Shown one piece after another: positions 1 to 11,367 of a stretch of DNA of 64,000 bases. The first letter of the stretch is position 1. Each line of letters opens with the position of its first letter. Made by a program: the position numbers and the translations under genes. The stretch comes from Uranotaenia lowii (lineage: Eukaryota; Arthropoda; Insecta; Diptera; Culicidae). Where the stretch lies: positions 158,687,582 through 158,751,581 of the forward strand of contig NC_073692.1 of assembly GCF_029784155.1 (NCBI RefSeq), given 5' to 3'. A model generated the notes under the pieces. The model was given only the letters and a program-made list of their open reading frames with translations. It ran no database searches and was not told the origin of the DNA.

Positions 1-2532
1 TAATTTCAAATTCATAACCCAAGAAAAATCAGAATTCAAATTTAAATTTGATAGTTTCGATTTTAGTATCATAAATATGAAACTTACAATTTTTGAGTAC
101 GAGTTTTCAATCGTGAGTTTGTTTTATTCTTTAAATAAGGGTTTAAAAAAGAATTGAAAATTGTGGACTTTTAATTCAAAATTCACCATTGGAAGCTTAG
201 TATTGTGAACAATTTTATAACTTCGATTTAAGAGTTTTGAATTCAGAAAAAATAAATTGTGAACATAGAAAAATGAATCACGAATATTGAATTATTTATT
301 CTAAAATTTCATTCTTCATTCGGATTTTAAGTTCAGATTTGTAATCTGAAATATAAACAGCAAATCTTATTTTAATACGTATTGTTTTGAAATAATTCAA
401 AAATTAACATCGTAATCATTCACACTTGTGTAAAAGTCTTATGTATGTATGTAAATTTTATGTTACAAATAAAAATCAAAGAAGATGCCACCGAAATTAT
501 TTTGCCGAATGAGAATTCTAAAAACATTTCTGAACCCTTCTCTGTAACTTTGAAAAGCTGAAAAACAATCAAAATGATGAAGACAATGACTTAGCTATGA
601 ATTAGGTACGTAAAAATATTCATACGTATCAGCACAAACCACCCTACGTAACCATGCGGGCGATTCCTTCAGTCTGCCATAGGACGGCAGATTTCGAGAG
701 CACGACTGGGAGAGCCATGGATTTTGTTCGATTTACGCTCTCCCGGGGGGTTGTGCTTGCTTGCTACAAAACTTTTGAAAATCTGGACGAATTCCGATAT
801 CTTTTAGTAAATTCGGAAAACGTTGCTACAAATTTTTGAAAAACCACATAAACAGCATATCAATTGTTAGTAGAGATTAAAATCTATCATTGGGTATATA
901 AAAAATGGGCAGGTTTGATGAAAAGTTTTAAGAAATCACGATAACAAAATGAGAAATGTGCGCATCATAACAGACGGGTTCGAAAATCACGATTTTTTTC
1001 TTGTTTTCATTCTCGTATTACGAATAACAGTAATATTTGAGATACTATGTGTATTCAGTCAAAATGATTATCATGTTTTCAAAATAAAACTAAAATTTAA
1101 ATTTTGAAAATCGGTCCAATTATGAATGAGATACAGCGCTGCTAAGAAAAAATGTTACCTCTTTTGAAAAGTGAGAATTTTTTTTCCGGTAATTCCAAGA
1201 TCGCGACCAAAACTCCCATGGGACTCTAAATTTTTTATATATGTTTAAAAAGATTTATTTTTCACAATTTCAAAACATATAAAAAAAAAATTATTACACC
1301 AACCTTTACTGCAGATATAAGAATTTTAAAATTATGTCTTTTTTCTGTTCAAAGCGTTCTATAGGTCATCTGCTAAGTCAAATCGATTTAAATTTTATAT
1401 ATTTAAAATCTTGAATAAATTACCTAACTAATGAATGTAAATTCATGAATATCGGTCAAGATATGTAACCAGTGGAACGAAATCAATTTACTAGTCAAAA
1501 CAAGCGAAAAATAATTTGTTCAAAATTTTGCGAACGGCCTAGGAAGGTTAAAGTCATGAAATGTATGTAACATATGTGAATATGTTTTTTTCTACTCTAA
1601 AAGTGCGGTGCTTGAGTATAAAGTTCTATAAATTGGCATAGTCCAGTTGATATAACATCTGCTTTCCGAATCCACGTCTATGCTTTCAAATCCAGGCGTA
1701 AACATCGAACAAGGTTGAAGCTTTTCAATGCCCTTGCGTTGGTTAAAAAAAGTGCAAACGACACAAAGTCGTTAAAACAACATTGATTGAAACAAAAATT
1801 AAATCAATGATGGAAAAATTATCAGCATTTCTCAATTATTTTTTCTATTTAGGGGAATGTCGCATGTTTAAGATTTTTAAAACCTGTACTGGACTCCTAT
1901 GAACGTAAAACATGGTAGCAGAATTTTATAAGACTACTTTAATTTTGATTTAAAAATCGATTTCCTCTCTGTTTATAATTTGATGCTTTGGGGTTACATT
2001 GATCAGTCTCTAATTTGACGATTTTAACGGTTTTTCTTGATCATAAAGGATACAAAACACCTTCATAATACTAACAAATGCTAGTAATTAATAAATCAAG
2101 GTAGTTCGTGTGTTATGGCCGAACAACAATAAAAATCGAAAGATGGACAATGATGCTGCATAAATTTAGGGGCAATTTTTTTTAATATTACTTATAAAAT
2201 TTTAAATTAAAAAAAAAATGAAATGTTGCCTTCATTCAATTTATTTGGCCCTCACACTATACTCCTTAAATTTTTTTTCTTCATACTTTATTATTTGATA
2301 GGCTTTCTAGCCTTTTGTCCAAGACTGGCTTACTCTTGGAAAACGTTCCTATTTTTTTGATATCAAAAATTTACCTCAAAATACAACCAAAACTATTAAT
2401 TTACTAAGGAAAAAAGTTGAACCGTCACATAAATCAACCTGCTACTTTTAAACGTTTTGATTTCATCAGGAAGGTTGTTTGTTTACAAGCTTTCGAAAAA
2501 CTAGACTTTTCAAGATTTTGAAATAACACATT
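1..2532. other. AT-rich intronic sequence, no gene seen
   Basis: I see no coding exon or recognisable transposon here. The sequence is low-complexity AT-rich intron. A short GC-richer patch near 650-780 gives only a 61-codon frame with no recognisable domain. Confidence 0.5.
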
Positions 2533-3847
2533 TGACACATTCCACGCACTTGTACCGCTCAAAAGTGATTTTTATCCGTTCGCGTATCAAAAAATCTCAA
2601 AATTGTCTATAATTTTGATAATTCAAATCACACAAAACCAACGGAAAAAAGAAAAAAAAGTTTTTTTACACATGTTTTAGATGATTTTGAAAATCATTTT
2701 TTTTTTGTGAAAAAAGTGGTGTTTTTGACAACTTTTACAAAATCATTAATTTAAATATATGGATGATTTTTTTTTGGAAATATTTTTAGTATGTTCAGAA
2801 GCCAAAAAAACACGTCTTCATTTTGTAGAAAAAAGAATTTGTTTATATCCAATGTAGTTGGTTTGAAAAGCGAACAAAAACAGTCGCAAATGAGTGAATT
2901 CACGTCACAAAAAAAGGGAAGTTTTTAATTTTACAAGAAAACTCTGGCTGTTTTTGAAATAAAAAATGAGATTTTCTTTGAAAATGATAAGACGATTCTA
3001 AAACTCTAAAATTTATAGAAATCGGTTGGAATCTAGCTGAGTTACAACAGCTCGAATGAGTGAGTTCACGTCACAAAATTTGATTTTTTGTTAAATTTTA
3101 TATGAAAAATGTGCTCTGAAAGCTGTTTTGACCCTCCAGATGGTCGGATTTTTACAAATCGAGCATAATTTAGTTGATCTTTTTAAAGAAGTTCATTATT
3201 TTTAAATAAAAATACAAAAAGATTGAAAAAAAATAAAAAATTTTTTTGGTGAATCTTTAAAGGAAGACCGTAGTAATTTCAACATATGATCCCTCAATAT
3301 GTTGCTATTCAAGTGCCAATCAAAATAAGGAAAAAGTTAGGTGCAGATACTGAAAATTTATCATAATAAAAGTCGGAACAACAAAATATCGTTTTTGAAA
3401 GTGTACACAAAATTTGAAGACTCCAAAGAATGGTTCAGTATAACCTCAGTATAACTTTATATTTCGTGACGTGAATTCAGTCAACTACCCTGTTCTGTTT
3501 GAACTGAGTGAATTCACGTCACAACTTCAAATAAGTATAACTTCGTTCGTTGTTGTTCAATCGAGAAGCTACGTACATCAAATTGTGGGTAATTGTTTTC
3601 TTTACAACTCATTCGAAGGCACCGATATTCTATTTCCACAAAGAGAACAGGAAATCAAAGATGTATGTACTAAAGTCCGAAATGGTTAATTCTAGCGTGA
3701 ATTCACGTCACAAAAGTTTGAAGGAAATTCAAATTGCGACCGTTTGCTACAATTTTTTTCATTTTCAAGTAAATTGGTTGACTTCTAGAATGATAACAGT
3801 GCAGAAAAGTCCGGAAAAGTGATTTCACGTCACGGTGGAATGTGTCA
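2533..3847. repeat. Candidate TIR element with repeated GTGAATTCACGTCAC words
   Basis: Inverted ends TGACACATTCCAC (about 2533) and GTGGAATGTGTCA (ending 3847) bracket a 1.3-kb AT-rich block. Inside it, variants of GTGAATTCACGTCAC occur about six times (near 2894, 3058, 3464 inverted, 3507, 3694 and 3819). The word combines a palindrome with a CRE-like half (TGACGTGA on the other strand). There is no coding frame of note, and no clear target duplication could be fixed. Confidence 0.4.
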
Positions 3848-4659
3848 TTTACTTACATTTGACATTTTCAAAAACAAATCAAGTTTTTTCCAATTTGAAA
3901 CTCAACATTTAGGTTTTTAAACGTAGAAAAACGTTTCAAAATATTTTGACTCAAGACTAAGTTATTGAAGATGACTGATTTTTTTTATGGAATGTTTTTA
4001 AGCTTTCTGGTTTGTGAAAAGAGATTCACTATATTTGTAAGCATATTTTTTTTCACTGTAAAAGTCACACCAGCTTCGTTTCAAGAATGAGAAGATTTCA
4101 AAATTATAAAAACCAAATGAACCATTCTCCATAATCCATTTTAGTGCAAAATCAGTGTGTCATTTTTAGTAATCAAAATGAGATCTTTTTGGTAATTTTT
4201 CTTAATACTAAAAAGCTTTAAGTCTTGCCATGCAGCAAATAGTTATTTAAGTAACAAGAAGCAAAAAGTGGTTTTTCAGCACGAGTTGAAATTTATCCAA
4301 CAAGAGTTGCTGAGTCGGATAATTATGTCAAAGACTCAAAAATTCGAGTTTTGCAACTAGTTGTCTACACAATTTTATGCAAATTCGCAAAATTCCCTGG
4401 AAAATTCATTTATTAACTAGCAACTAACAACAAAGATTGTTGTGGAGTGCACTTTTAAAAACTGAATTCAGTGCTGAAATGTAGCACTTTTCAATACTGT
4501 TTTCAGTTGCCAAACGCTCAATTTTCAACACTGAACTGCATAAATACTATTGTGAATAAAGAAAATGCTTTTTTTAATTTATTTACATGTGATTTCCACC
4601 AGTTTCAAAAATAGAAAAATAGTATCAGTCATAAAGTGTGTCACAATGTGAAACTGTCC
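3848..4659. other. AT-rich intron, no gene seen
   Basis: AT-rich intronic stretch. I find no coding exon, clear repeat or RNA gene. Confidence 0.4.
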
Positions 4660-5262
4660 CCAACGATTTTGGCAACACGCCCGTTCATTTTGTGTTGCCA
4701 AAATCGAATGTTGCCAAAAACGAACGGTTTTTTAAATTAACTTTTTTTTCAATTATTTTTAAAAAATAACTATTATTATTATCAATCACGTTCTTTTAAG
4801 CTAATTTTCGATCATTTGTAGTCATTTTTATTTTTTTTCATCGTGTTTTTTGTACTTTTCTTAATTGGTTTATAATGTTTGTTTGATTTGTCATATTTGC
4901 TGTTTTCATTATTCTTCATCATTTTTAGTTGATTTTTGTCATTTTTAGTCTTTTGTTTGAATTTGTTTTGTAACTTTTTGAAATTTTCATCTTTTTGTCA
5001 TTTTTGAGTGCTTTATAAAATTTTTAAAAAACTTTTGTTTTTATTGTGGCATTTTATCACCATTTTAGAACATAAAAACTTGTCTAAGTTAAATTGGTCC
5101 TATTATAACGAAAACTAATAGGTAATGATGTTTTTAAAAACCGTTCGATTTTGGCACATGTGCCAAAATCGAATGTTGCCAAAATCGAATGTTGCCAAAA
5201 TCGAATGTTGCCAAAATCGAATGTTGCCAAAATTGAATGTTGCCAAAAACGAACGGTGTCTT
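4660..5262. repeat. Foldback element with 16-bp minisatellite
   Basis: The left arm (about 4668-4731) reads TTTTGGCAACACGCCCG, then TGTTGCCAAAATCGAATG and CCAAAAACGAACGG. The right arm (about 5143-5262) starts CCGTTCGATTTTGGC and ends CCAAAAACGAACGG. From 5162 to 5257 there are six tandem copies of the 16-bp unit GCCAAAATCGAATGTT. Related words TTTTGGCAACACGCCCG at about 41657 and TTTTTGGTAACACGCCCG at about 58102 show a dispersed family. The middle is plain AT-rich sequence, and the open frames across the array are artefacts of the repeat. Confidence 0.65.
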
Positions 5263-6130
5263 TATTAAAATGGAGCTTGACAAAGAAAAATTGCATAACA
5301 AGTGACATATTTTTAATTGAAAACCAGTACTACTTACACATTTAAATGCAATGTTTTGTTTGGTAGAAAGAAATCTGACAATAATAAGAATTGCATAGAA
5401 AAATTTAAAAGATTCCAAATCCAAAAGAAATAAGGGATCAATGAAAAGCAGGCATCTTATTTGTTTGATGTCAATTTTGATAAAGCAAAATTAGTCAAAC
5501 GTATGCCAACTTGTTTTTTTTTAGCTTAGCTTAGTCTAGCTTGATTCACTACTCACATTTAAACATTGAACCCGAAATGCTTTATTATAATTTTTTAAAG
5601 AATAAATTTATATTGAACATCTCCGTTGAATTCATTCAGTTTATAATACTTATCGAGTCTATATGCAATACAAAGTTAACGGTCTCGATAAAAAAATTAT
5701 TGTAGCTTTTAAGTTTTTTAAAGATCGCTTAGGTATAAGAAAAAGAAAAATAAATTATGAGAATAAACAAAAATGTATCACTAAAATGCTTCTCCGAAAT
5801 CCGACATGAGTCTCTCAATTTTTTACAATTTATATAAGTTTTAATAAAAATCGAAAATTCATTGTCTTTTTTCTTTGAATTTTGTTTACGGGAAAGGCCT
5901 GAATTCGTCTTGCTATCCAATACAATTGATTAGTCGAACGTTTTGCTGAGCAAAGTTTACAGTTCTAATTTCAATTGATGGCATACAATTTATTTAAAAA
6001 CGGCAAATTTGAAACCCGACAAATAAATATGATCGTAGCAGGCTTTGCATGAAAATACGTTCGTTTAGTAATTGCATGGAAGGGATAAAATCCCCTTGTC
6101 TGGTATTGCTAGTGAAAAAATGAATTTTAT
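5263..6130. other. AT-rich intron, no gene seen
   Basis: AT-rich intronic stretch. No coding exon, clear repeat or RNA gene is recognisable. Confidence 0.4.
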
Positions 6131-6144
6131 CAAAACATGTAGAT

Positions 6145-6763
6145 TGGCTTTTCTGGTTGATACTTTTCGGTGAATTTGAAATCAAATAAAAACAATTCTT
6201 TTGACGTTTCGGCCTACTACCTTCAGCCATCCTCAGAAAACTATATTATAAATAAGAAACTTAAATTAATACAAAAAATTCTTCACAATATTCCATCACA
6301 ATTTCACTGCACTTTTGCACTTACGATTTGTATCGCCGCGTGCTTCCTGAACGGCTGTCTTACTTGATTTAAGTCCGGTTTTGAATCGCTTCTAGCAGCT
6401 GGCGTCTATCATTCCCGGTGTCATCGTGATGTTGGTTGTTGTCGTCATCACGACGACACCGGGAATGATAGACGCCAGCTGCTAGAAGCGATTCAAAACC
6501 GGACTTAAATCAAGTAAGACAGCCGTTCAGGAAGCACGCGGCGATACAAATCGTAAGTGCAAAAGTGCAGTGAAATTGTGATGGAATATTGTGAAGAATT
6601 TTTTGTATTAATTTAAGTTTCTTATTTATAATATAGTTTTCTGAGGATGGCTGAAGGTAGTAGGCCGAAACGTCAAAAGAATTGTTTTTATTTGATTTCA
6701 AATTCACCGAAAAGTATCAACCAGAAAAGCCAATAAGAATCAGCGGTGATCAAAGCTCGTTAA
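6145..6763. mobile_element. Palindromic retro-insertion (Penelope-like candidate), 14-bp TSD
   Basis: Two nearly perfect inverted arms (6145-6430 and 6447-6732) meet at a small central loop. Identical 65-codon frames therefore appear on both strands and are not genes. The right side has an extra unpaired tail of about 29 bp before the repeated flank. The flank CAAAACATGTAGAT is duplicated exactly at 6131-6144 and 6764-6777, a 14-bp target duplication. One-sided tail plus long duplication points to target-primed retrotransposition rather than cut-and-paste. The arms carry CTGAGGATGGC...GCCGAAACGTC (6641-6674, plus strand), which resembles a hammerhead core. Assignment to Penelope-like elements is inference, since no reverse transcriptase is present. 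Confidence 0.6.
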
Positions 6764-6777
6764 CAAAACATGTAGAT

Positions 6778-7172
6778 GTTCATAAAATAATACCCAAATA
6801 AGAAGGAACGAGCTCACCAATTTTTCCTGCAGTACCGCGATAGCCGTTGACATTCATCATATTTCCGGCGATTCAAATAAAATCAGCGGGAGATCTGGTG
6901 AAGCAACTCTTTGCCAGAAGACCCGTGTTTATTTCACTCAACTATACAAAAACGATTTCCCTCCCGCACCACAATCAATTGCACTATATTTCATTGGAAG
7001 GATCTTCAAAAAATATGAAACAAATTTTACTCCCGAAAAAACACGCCTTGACAATTCCCCTTTGTAAACTCTTACTTCATACAAAAAACTTAAACTGCTA
7101 AATTATAATAATATTTAAATAAATACCTAATTAAAGTGACAGGCCAATTGAAACGTTAATAAAGGAAACTTA
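6778..7172. other. AT-rich intron, no gene seen
   Basis: An 84-codon open frame here shows no recognisable domain, and I treat it as chance. Confidence 0.35.
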
Positions 7173-7180
7173 TCGTAGAG

Positions 7181-7638
7181 TAAGGTTGCCAGATTTTTTT
7201 CAGCACGTACTTGGGCCGGACAAATCCGGACTATTTTATCTAAAAACCTGGCATAATCTGAACATTGATTTGAAAATTGGCCATCACAAAATCCAGCAAT
7301 ATCCAGACAAATTTGGAAAAAAACCCAGGAATAACTTTAAACAAGTCAAGAAAAAAAAAAAATAAAAAAAAATTCATCCAAACCCAACAGCACGTTTTAA
7401 ACTGTTTTTAAGCTTCCAAAAAACCTTTCATGATTATTTTTGTTTGACTTGGTCAGAAAATTACGTTTTGGAAGCATTAGTAAAAATTATAACAACACAA
7501 TTTGTATTTTTTGTTTCATTTAGAAAATAAAGTGAAGAAATCTGGGCAAATCCGAGCTTTTTTTAATGAAATCCGTGGAACCGGTCCGGATCGCACTTTT
7601 CTCAAATTTTGCAATATCCGGGCAATCTGGCATCCTTA
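7181..7638. mobile_element. hAT-like MITE, TIR TAAGGTTGCCAGAT
   Basis: This is a 458-bp element bounded by TAAGGTTGCCAGAT on the left and the inverted AATCTGGCATCCTTA on the right. The 8-bp flanks TCGTAGAG (7173-7180) and TAGTAGAG (7639-7646) differ at one base, as expected for a somewhat old hAT insertion. The interior has words such as AAATCCGGACT and ATATCCGGGCAA but no transposase. Confidence 0.7.
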
Positions 7639-8430
7639 TAGTAGAGCCATCAGAAGGCTTCAGCAGTCTTTCAGCGGTCCATTGACAGATAGCGAAGAAC
7701 TTTTATGATCGTATCATGCATTAAACTAATTGTTTCCGATGATTCGGAAAGTTTAATTTCCCCCAATCAAGGTTGCCGAAAAAAGTTCTGTGTTTTGACG
7801 AAAAAAAATCTGACTTTCTGTGATTTTTCCCAAAAATTCTGTGACGATTTTCTGTGGTGCTTTTTACATTAATTTCATTCGAAAGTCATGTCAAATTGCG
7901 TCGTTTTTTACATTTTACTTAAGAAAAATCAATTAACATTATTAATTTATCACATTTCTCCAATTCAAAGATAATTATCAAAAATTTGAATTGTCATAAA
8001 AAAAATAATTTTGAAAAAAACATCCAAAATTTTAAAATTCTGTGAATATTGCAAAAAATTTGTGTTTTGTGTTTTTTTTTGGCTAGTGAACGGTAGAAAA
8101 TGTGCAACTCGAGACCCCATACACCCAACCTTCGGGTAGTGGTCATATCACCTCTTGTCTGCAACTCCGATTTTCTACCTCCCCGTGGTGCTAGCTGGGG
8201 TGCGAGCAACCTTAGCGGAGATCGGGTACCCAACCCCGGTGGATGCTTTGGTCGCATGCAGACTGAGTCAGGGGGCTTCGTACGCGTCTGTTCTCCGTGT
8301 CAGGGGCGGGGGGAGTGCAACAACGTCCTGGTGGGGTTCGGGACCCTAAACAGCAACATCACGACGGTCCTCCTGCGAGATAGTGGGGTTAGCTGCGGGC
8401 CTTGAGAGCCTGTGACTACAAAAAACATAA

Positions 8431-9306
8431 GCAACGAACAACGAACAACAAATTTCGGATGGAAATGGGCAAAGACCCACGCGACGAAAAGGGACTAGCG
8501 ATTGGAAACTTGGAACATGGAACTGCCGATATCTAAATTTTGTGGGCAGTACCCACGTGCTCTCCAACGAATTGAAGAGCCGTAAATTCGACATCGTAGC
8601 GCTGCAGGAGGTATGCTGGAAGGGCTCCACGGTACGAACGTACCCAGATGGTCGTGCCATCTACCAGAGCTGCGGCAACACACACGAGCTTGGAATAGCT
8701 TTTATAGTGATGGGAAAGATGCAAAAGCGCGTGATCGGGTGGTGGCCGATTAACTCACGAATGTGCCGGTTGAGAATCAAGGGCCGGTTCTTCAACATCA
8801 GCATCATCAACGTGCACAGCCCTCACCTCGGAAGTACCGGTGACGACAAAGACGAATTTTACGCGCAGCTGGAGCGTGAATACGACCGTTGCCCAAAACA
8901 TGATATCAAGATCGTCATCGGGGATTTCAATGCTCAGGTCGGCCAGGAGAAGGAATTCAAACCGACAATTGGAAGGTTCAGTGCGCACCAGCTGACCAAC
9001 GAAAACGGCCTCAGACTTATCGACTTCGCCGCCTCCAAACGAATGGCCGTACGTAATACCTTTTTCCAGCACCGCCTCCCACACAAGTACACCTGGAGAT
9101 CACCATACCAAACTCAATCACAGATCGACCACGTTTTGATCGACAGCCGGCACTTCTCGGACATCATCGACGTCAGATCCTGTCGGGGCGCCAACATCGA
9201 GTCGGACCATTATCTGGTGATGGTGAAGATGCGCCCAAAACTCTCCGTAATGAACAACACGAGAAACCGGCGCCCGTCTCGGTTAAATATCGCGCAACTA
9301 AAGTAA
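8431..9306 (+). CDS. RTE retrotransposon endonuclease domain (upstream half of the polyprotein)
   Basis: This is an exonuclease-endonuclease-phosphatase-fold endonuclease of an RTE element, which nicks target DNA for reverse transcription. The frame is open from 8431 after TAA at 8428. There is no in-frame ATG before the first motif, so the original start is lost or non-canonical. The motifs in order are LGTWNCRYLN (8509-8538), DIVALQEVCW with the catalytic glutamate, IVIGDFNAQVG, the QIDHVLID motif and the terminal SDHYLV histidine. All expected catalytic residues are present. The frame stops at TAA (9304-9306) right after LNIAQLK. Translation would continue in the same frame into PEVAADYAQ and the reverse transcriptase, so the stop is probably a point mutation in a once continuous polyprotein. 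Confidence 0.85.
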   Translation, partial: ATNNEQQISDGNGQRPTRRKGTSDWKLGTWNCRYLNFVGSTHVLSNELKSRKFDIVALQEVCWKGSTVRTYPDGRAIYQSCGNTHELGIAFIVMGKMQKRVIGWWPINSRMCRLRIKGRFFNISIINVHSPHLGSTGDDKDEFYAQLEREYDRCPKHDIKIVIGDFNAQVGQEKEFKPTIGRFSAHQLTNENGLRLIDFAASKRMAVRNTFFQHRLPHKYTWRSPYQTQSQIDHVLIDSRHFSDIIDVRSCRGANIESDHYLVMVKMRPKLSVMNNTRNRRPSRLNIAQLK

Positions 9307-9348
9307 CCTGAGGTCGCGGCAGACTACGCGCAATCGCCACTCTCAACG

Positions 9349-10827
9349 ATGAGTGAAGTTAAGGAAGCCAATCGCCAGCTGAATAGAAACAAGTCGGCTG
9401 GGAAGGATGGCATCGCAGCTGAACTCATCAAAATGGGCCCGGACAAGTTGGCCGATTGTCTACACCGGTTGATAGTGCGGATCTGGGACATAGAACAGCT
9501 ACCGGAGGAGTGGAAGGAGGGGGTAATATGCCCCATCTACAAGAAGGGCGACAAATTGGACTGTGAGAACTACCGAGCGATCACTGTCTTCAATGCCGCC
9601 TATAAAGTGTTGTCCCTAATCCTACTCCGCCGCCTAACGCCGCAAGCAAACAGATTCGTGGGAAGTCATCAGGCCGGCTTCATGGAGGGACGGTCTACGA
9701 CGGACCAGATATTCACATTACGGCAAATCCTCCAAAAATGCCATGAACACCAAGTCCCTACGCACCATCTATTCATCGACTGCAAAGCCGCATACGACAC
9801 GATCAACCGTAACGAGCTATGGAAAATCATGGACGAGAACGGCTTTTCCGGGAAGCTGATTAGACTGATGAAGGCGACGATGGATGGAACGCAGTGCTGT
9901 TTGCGGATTTCAGGTGAATTGTCGAGTTCATTCGAATCGCGCAGGGGGCTTCGACAAGGTGATGGTCTATTCTGCATGATGTTCAACGTGGCGCTAGAAG
10001 GTGTTATTCCACGAGCGGTGGGCGAAATGCGGGGCACGATTTTCAACAGATCCAGTCAACTTATCTGCTTTGCCGATGATATTGATATAGTCGGCAGATC
10101 ATCTGCGGTGGTGGAAGACATCTATCGCAAACTCAAACGCGAAGCAGGAAGGATTGGGTTGATGATTAATACGTCCAAGACGAAGTACATGCTGGCCTGC
10201 GGATCCGAGACCGACCGAACCCGCTTGTCCAGTAGTAACAAGGTAACGATCGACGGCGACGAGCTGGAGATAGTCGAAGACTTTGTCTATCTCGGCTCAC
10301 TGGTGACCGCAGACAATGACACCAGCCGTGAGATCCGGAGGCGAATTATTAGCGGAAGTCGTGCCTACTATGGACTCCACAAGCACCTGTATACGACGCT
10401 CATTAGACCGGTTGTTCTCTACGGGCACGAGACATGGATATTGCTCGAGGAGGACCTGCGTACACTCGGAGTATTTGAGCGACGAGTGTTAAGAAACATC
10501 TTTGGCGGCGTACAGGAGAACGGAGTGTGGAGGCGAAGGATGAACCACGAGCTCGCGCGACTCTACGGCGAACCCAGTATCCAGAAGGTGGTGAAAGCTG
10601 GCCGGATACGCTGGGCGGGACATGTTGCGAGAATGCCGGACGACTGTCCTGCAAAACAGGTGTTCGCTACGAATCCGGTAGGAACAAGACGAGCGGGGGC
10701 GCAACAAGCAAGGTGGTTAGACCAAGTGGAGCGTGATCTGGCGAACGTGGGGTGCCCGAGAAATTGGAGAACGGTTGCCATGGACCGAGTGAATTTTAGG
10801 AACTATGTTCGTCAAGTTATGTCGTGA
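9349..10827 (+). CDS. RTE retrotransposon reverse transcriptase
   Basis: This is the RNA-directed DNA polymerase half of the RTE element, in the same frame as the endonuclease. Motifs seen are NKSAGKDGIAAELIK (domain 0/1), NYRAITVFNAAYKVL, LFIDCKAAYDTI (motif A aspartate), RRGLRQGDGLFCMMFN (motif B), ICFADDIDIVG (motif C, FADD) and YLGSLV. The thumb is followed by the C-terminal FERRVLRNIFGG and IRWAGHVARMPD patterns typical of RTE/JAM elements. All polymerase aspartates are intact. Upstream, the joint YAQSPLSTMSEVKEANRQL runs almost straight from the end of the endonuclease into the polymerase. Family members usually have a long linker (about 150-200 residues from memory), so an internal deletion is likely and the copy is probably inactive. 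Confidence 0.88.
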   Translation: MSEVKEANRQLNRNKSAGKDGIAAELIKMGPDKLADCLHRLIVRIWDIEQLPEEWKEGVICPIYKKGDKLDCENYRAITVFNAAYKVLSLILLRRLTPQANRFVGSHQAGFMEGRSTTDQIFTLRQILQKCHEHQVPTHHLFIDCKAAYDTINRNELWKIMDENGFSGKLIRLMKATMDGTQCCLRISGELSSSFESRRGLRQGDGLFCMMFNVALEGVIPRAVGEMRGTIFNRSSQLICFADDIDIVGRSSAVVEDIYRKLKREAGRIGLMINTSKTKYMLACGSETDRTRLSSSNKVTIDGDELEIVEDFVYLGSLVTADNDTSREIRRRIISGSRAYYGLHKHLYTTLIRPVVLYGHETWILLEEDLRTLGVFERRVLRNIFGGVQENGVWRRRMNHELARLYGEPSIQKVVKAGRIRWAGHVARMPDDCPAKQVFATNPVGTRRAGAQQARWLDQVERDLANVGCPRNWRTVAMDRVNFRNYVRQVMS

Positions 10828-10943
10828 GACGGAATACTATGTAAATAAATAAATAAACTGTGTTTTGTGACACAGATTCGGTGAAGAAATTTGGCTCAAA
10901 ATTCTGTGAAATTATAGAGTTTTCTGTGATTTCGGCAACCTTG

Positions 10944-11362
10944 CTCACAAGTGCACTATGAATTTTTCCAAAACAAATTACTTCTAAAATCCTCACTCAA
11001 TTGTTCTTCTTTTGATAAAATTTTGATAATTTGCTAAACGAAGCCCAATCACTCCGAAACCAGATTTTAATACAAATAGAGTGCTAAGAAATTTGCATAT
11101 TCCCTGATTTTCAGAACAAACCTTATTTGGTTTGCACGGCACTCTCTCACCCAAAGCAAACTATAGGAAGCCATTAAACCCACACCACAAGTTAATAATT
11201 AGAATGTTTCGAAGATCAGTGATTCTGAAAACATACGGCCACTGGTTGAATAACTTTTTTTTTAACAGTTTGCGTATTGATTTATATTTAAATAATAAAA
11301 TTATAAAAAAAAACCTGTGATGCCATCAGTTCAACGCCTACTCTCGGTAGAATTGATAGTGT
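10944..11362. other. AT-rich intron, no gene seen
   Basis: AT-rich intron between the interrupted MITE and the next foldback. No supported feature. Confidence 0.35.
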
Positions 11363-11367
11363 TTCAA

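Larger units (their letters stand above)
8072..10858 (+). mobile_element. RTE-clade non-LTR retrotransposon (JAM-like), internally deleted
   Basis: A plus-strand LINE contains an apurinic endonuclease domain and a reverse transcriptase in the same frame. It ends in a (TAAA)n-type 3' tail at about 10843-10858. The 11-bp target duplication TGTGTTTTGTG is present at 8061-8071 and 10859-10869. Its 5' untranslated part (8072-8430) is GC-rich and non-coding. At 2.8 kb it is shorter than full RTE elements because the linker between the two domains is missing. It landed in a pre-existing hAT-like MITE. Confidence 0.85.
7768..10943. mobile_element. hAT-like MITE, TIR CAAGGTTGCCGAAA, split by an RTE insertion
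   Basis: The left end CAAGGTTGCCGAAA (7768) and right end TTTCGGCAACCTTG (to 10943) are inverted. The left part (7768-8071) and right part (10859-10943) match, in reverse orientation, the uninterrupted 358-bp copy at 39745-40102. The shared interior has the repeated word TTCTGTG and the inner word TGTGTCAC. The 2.8 kb between them is the RTE element. An 8-bp duplication is not clean at this copy. Confidence 0.7.

Noticed and set aside
6170..6707. Two identical 65-residue frames on opposite strands
   Set aside because: They are mirror copies within the palindrome and show no protein family. The palindrome itself is the feature.
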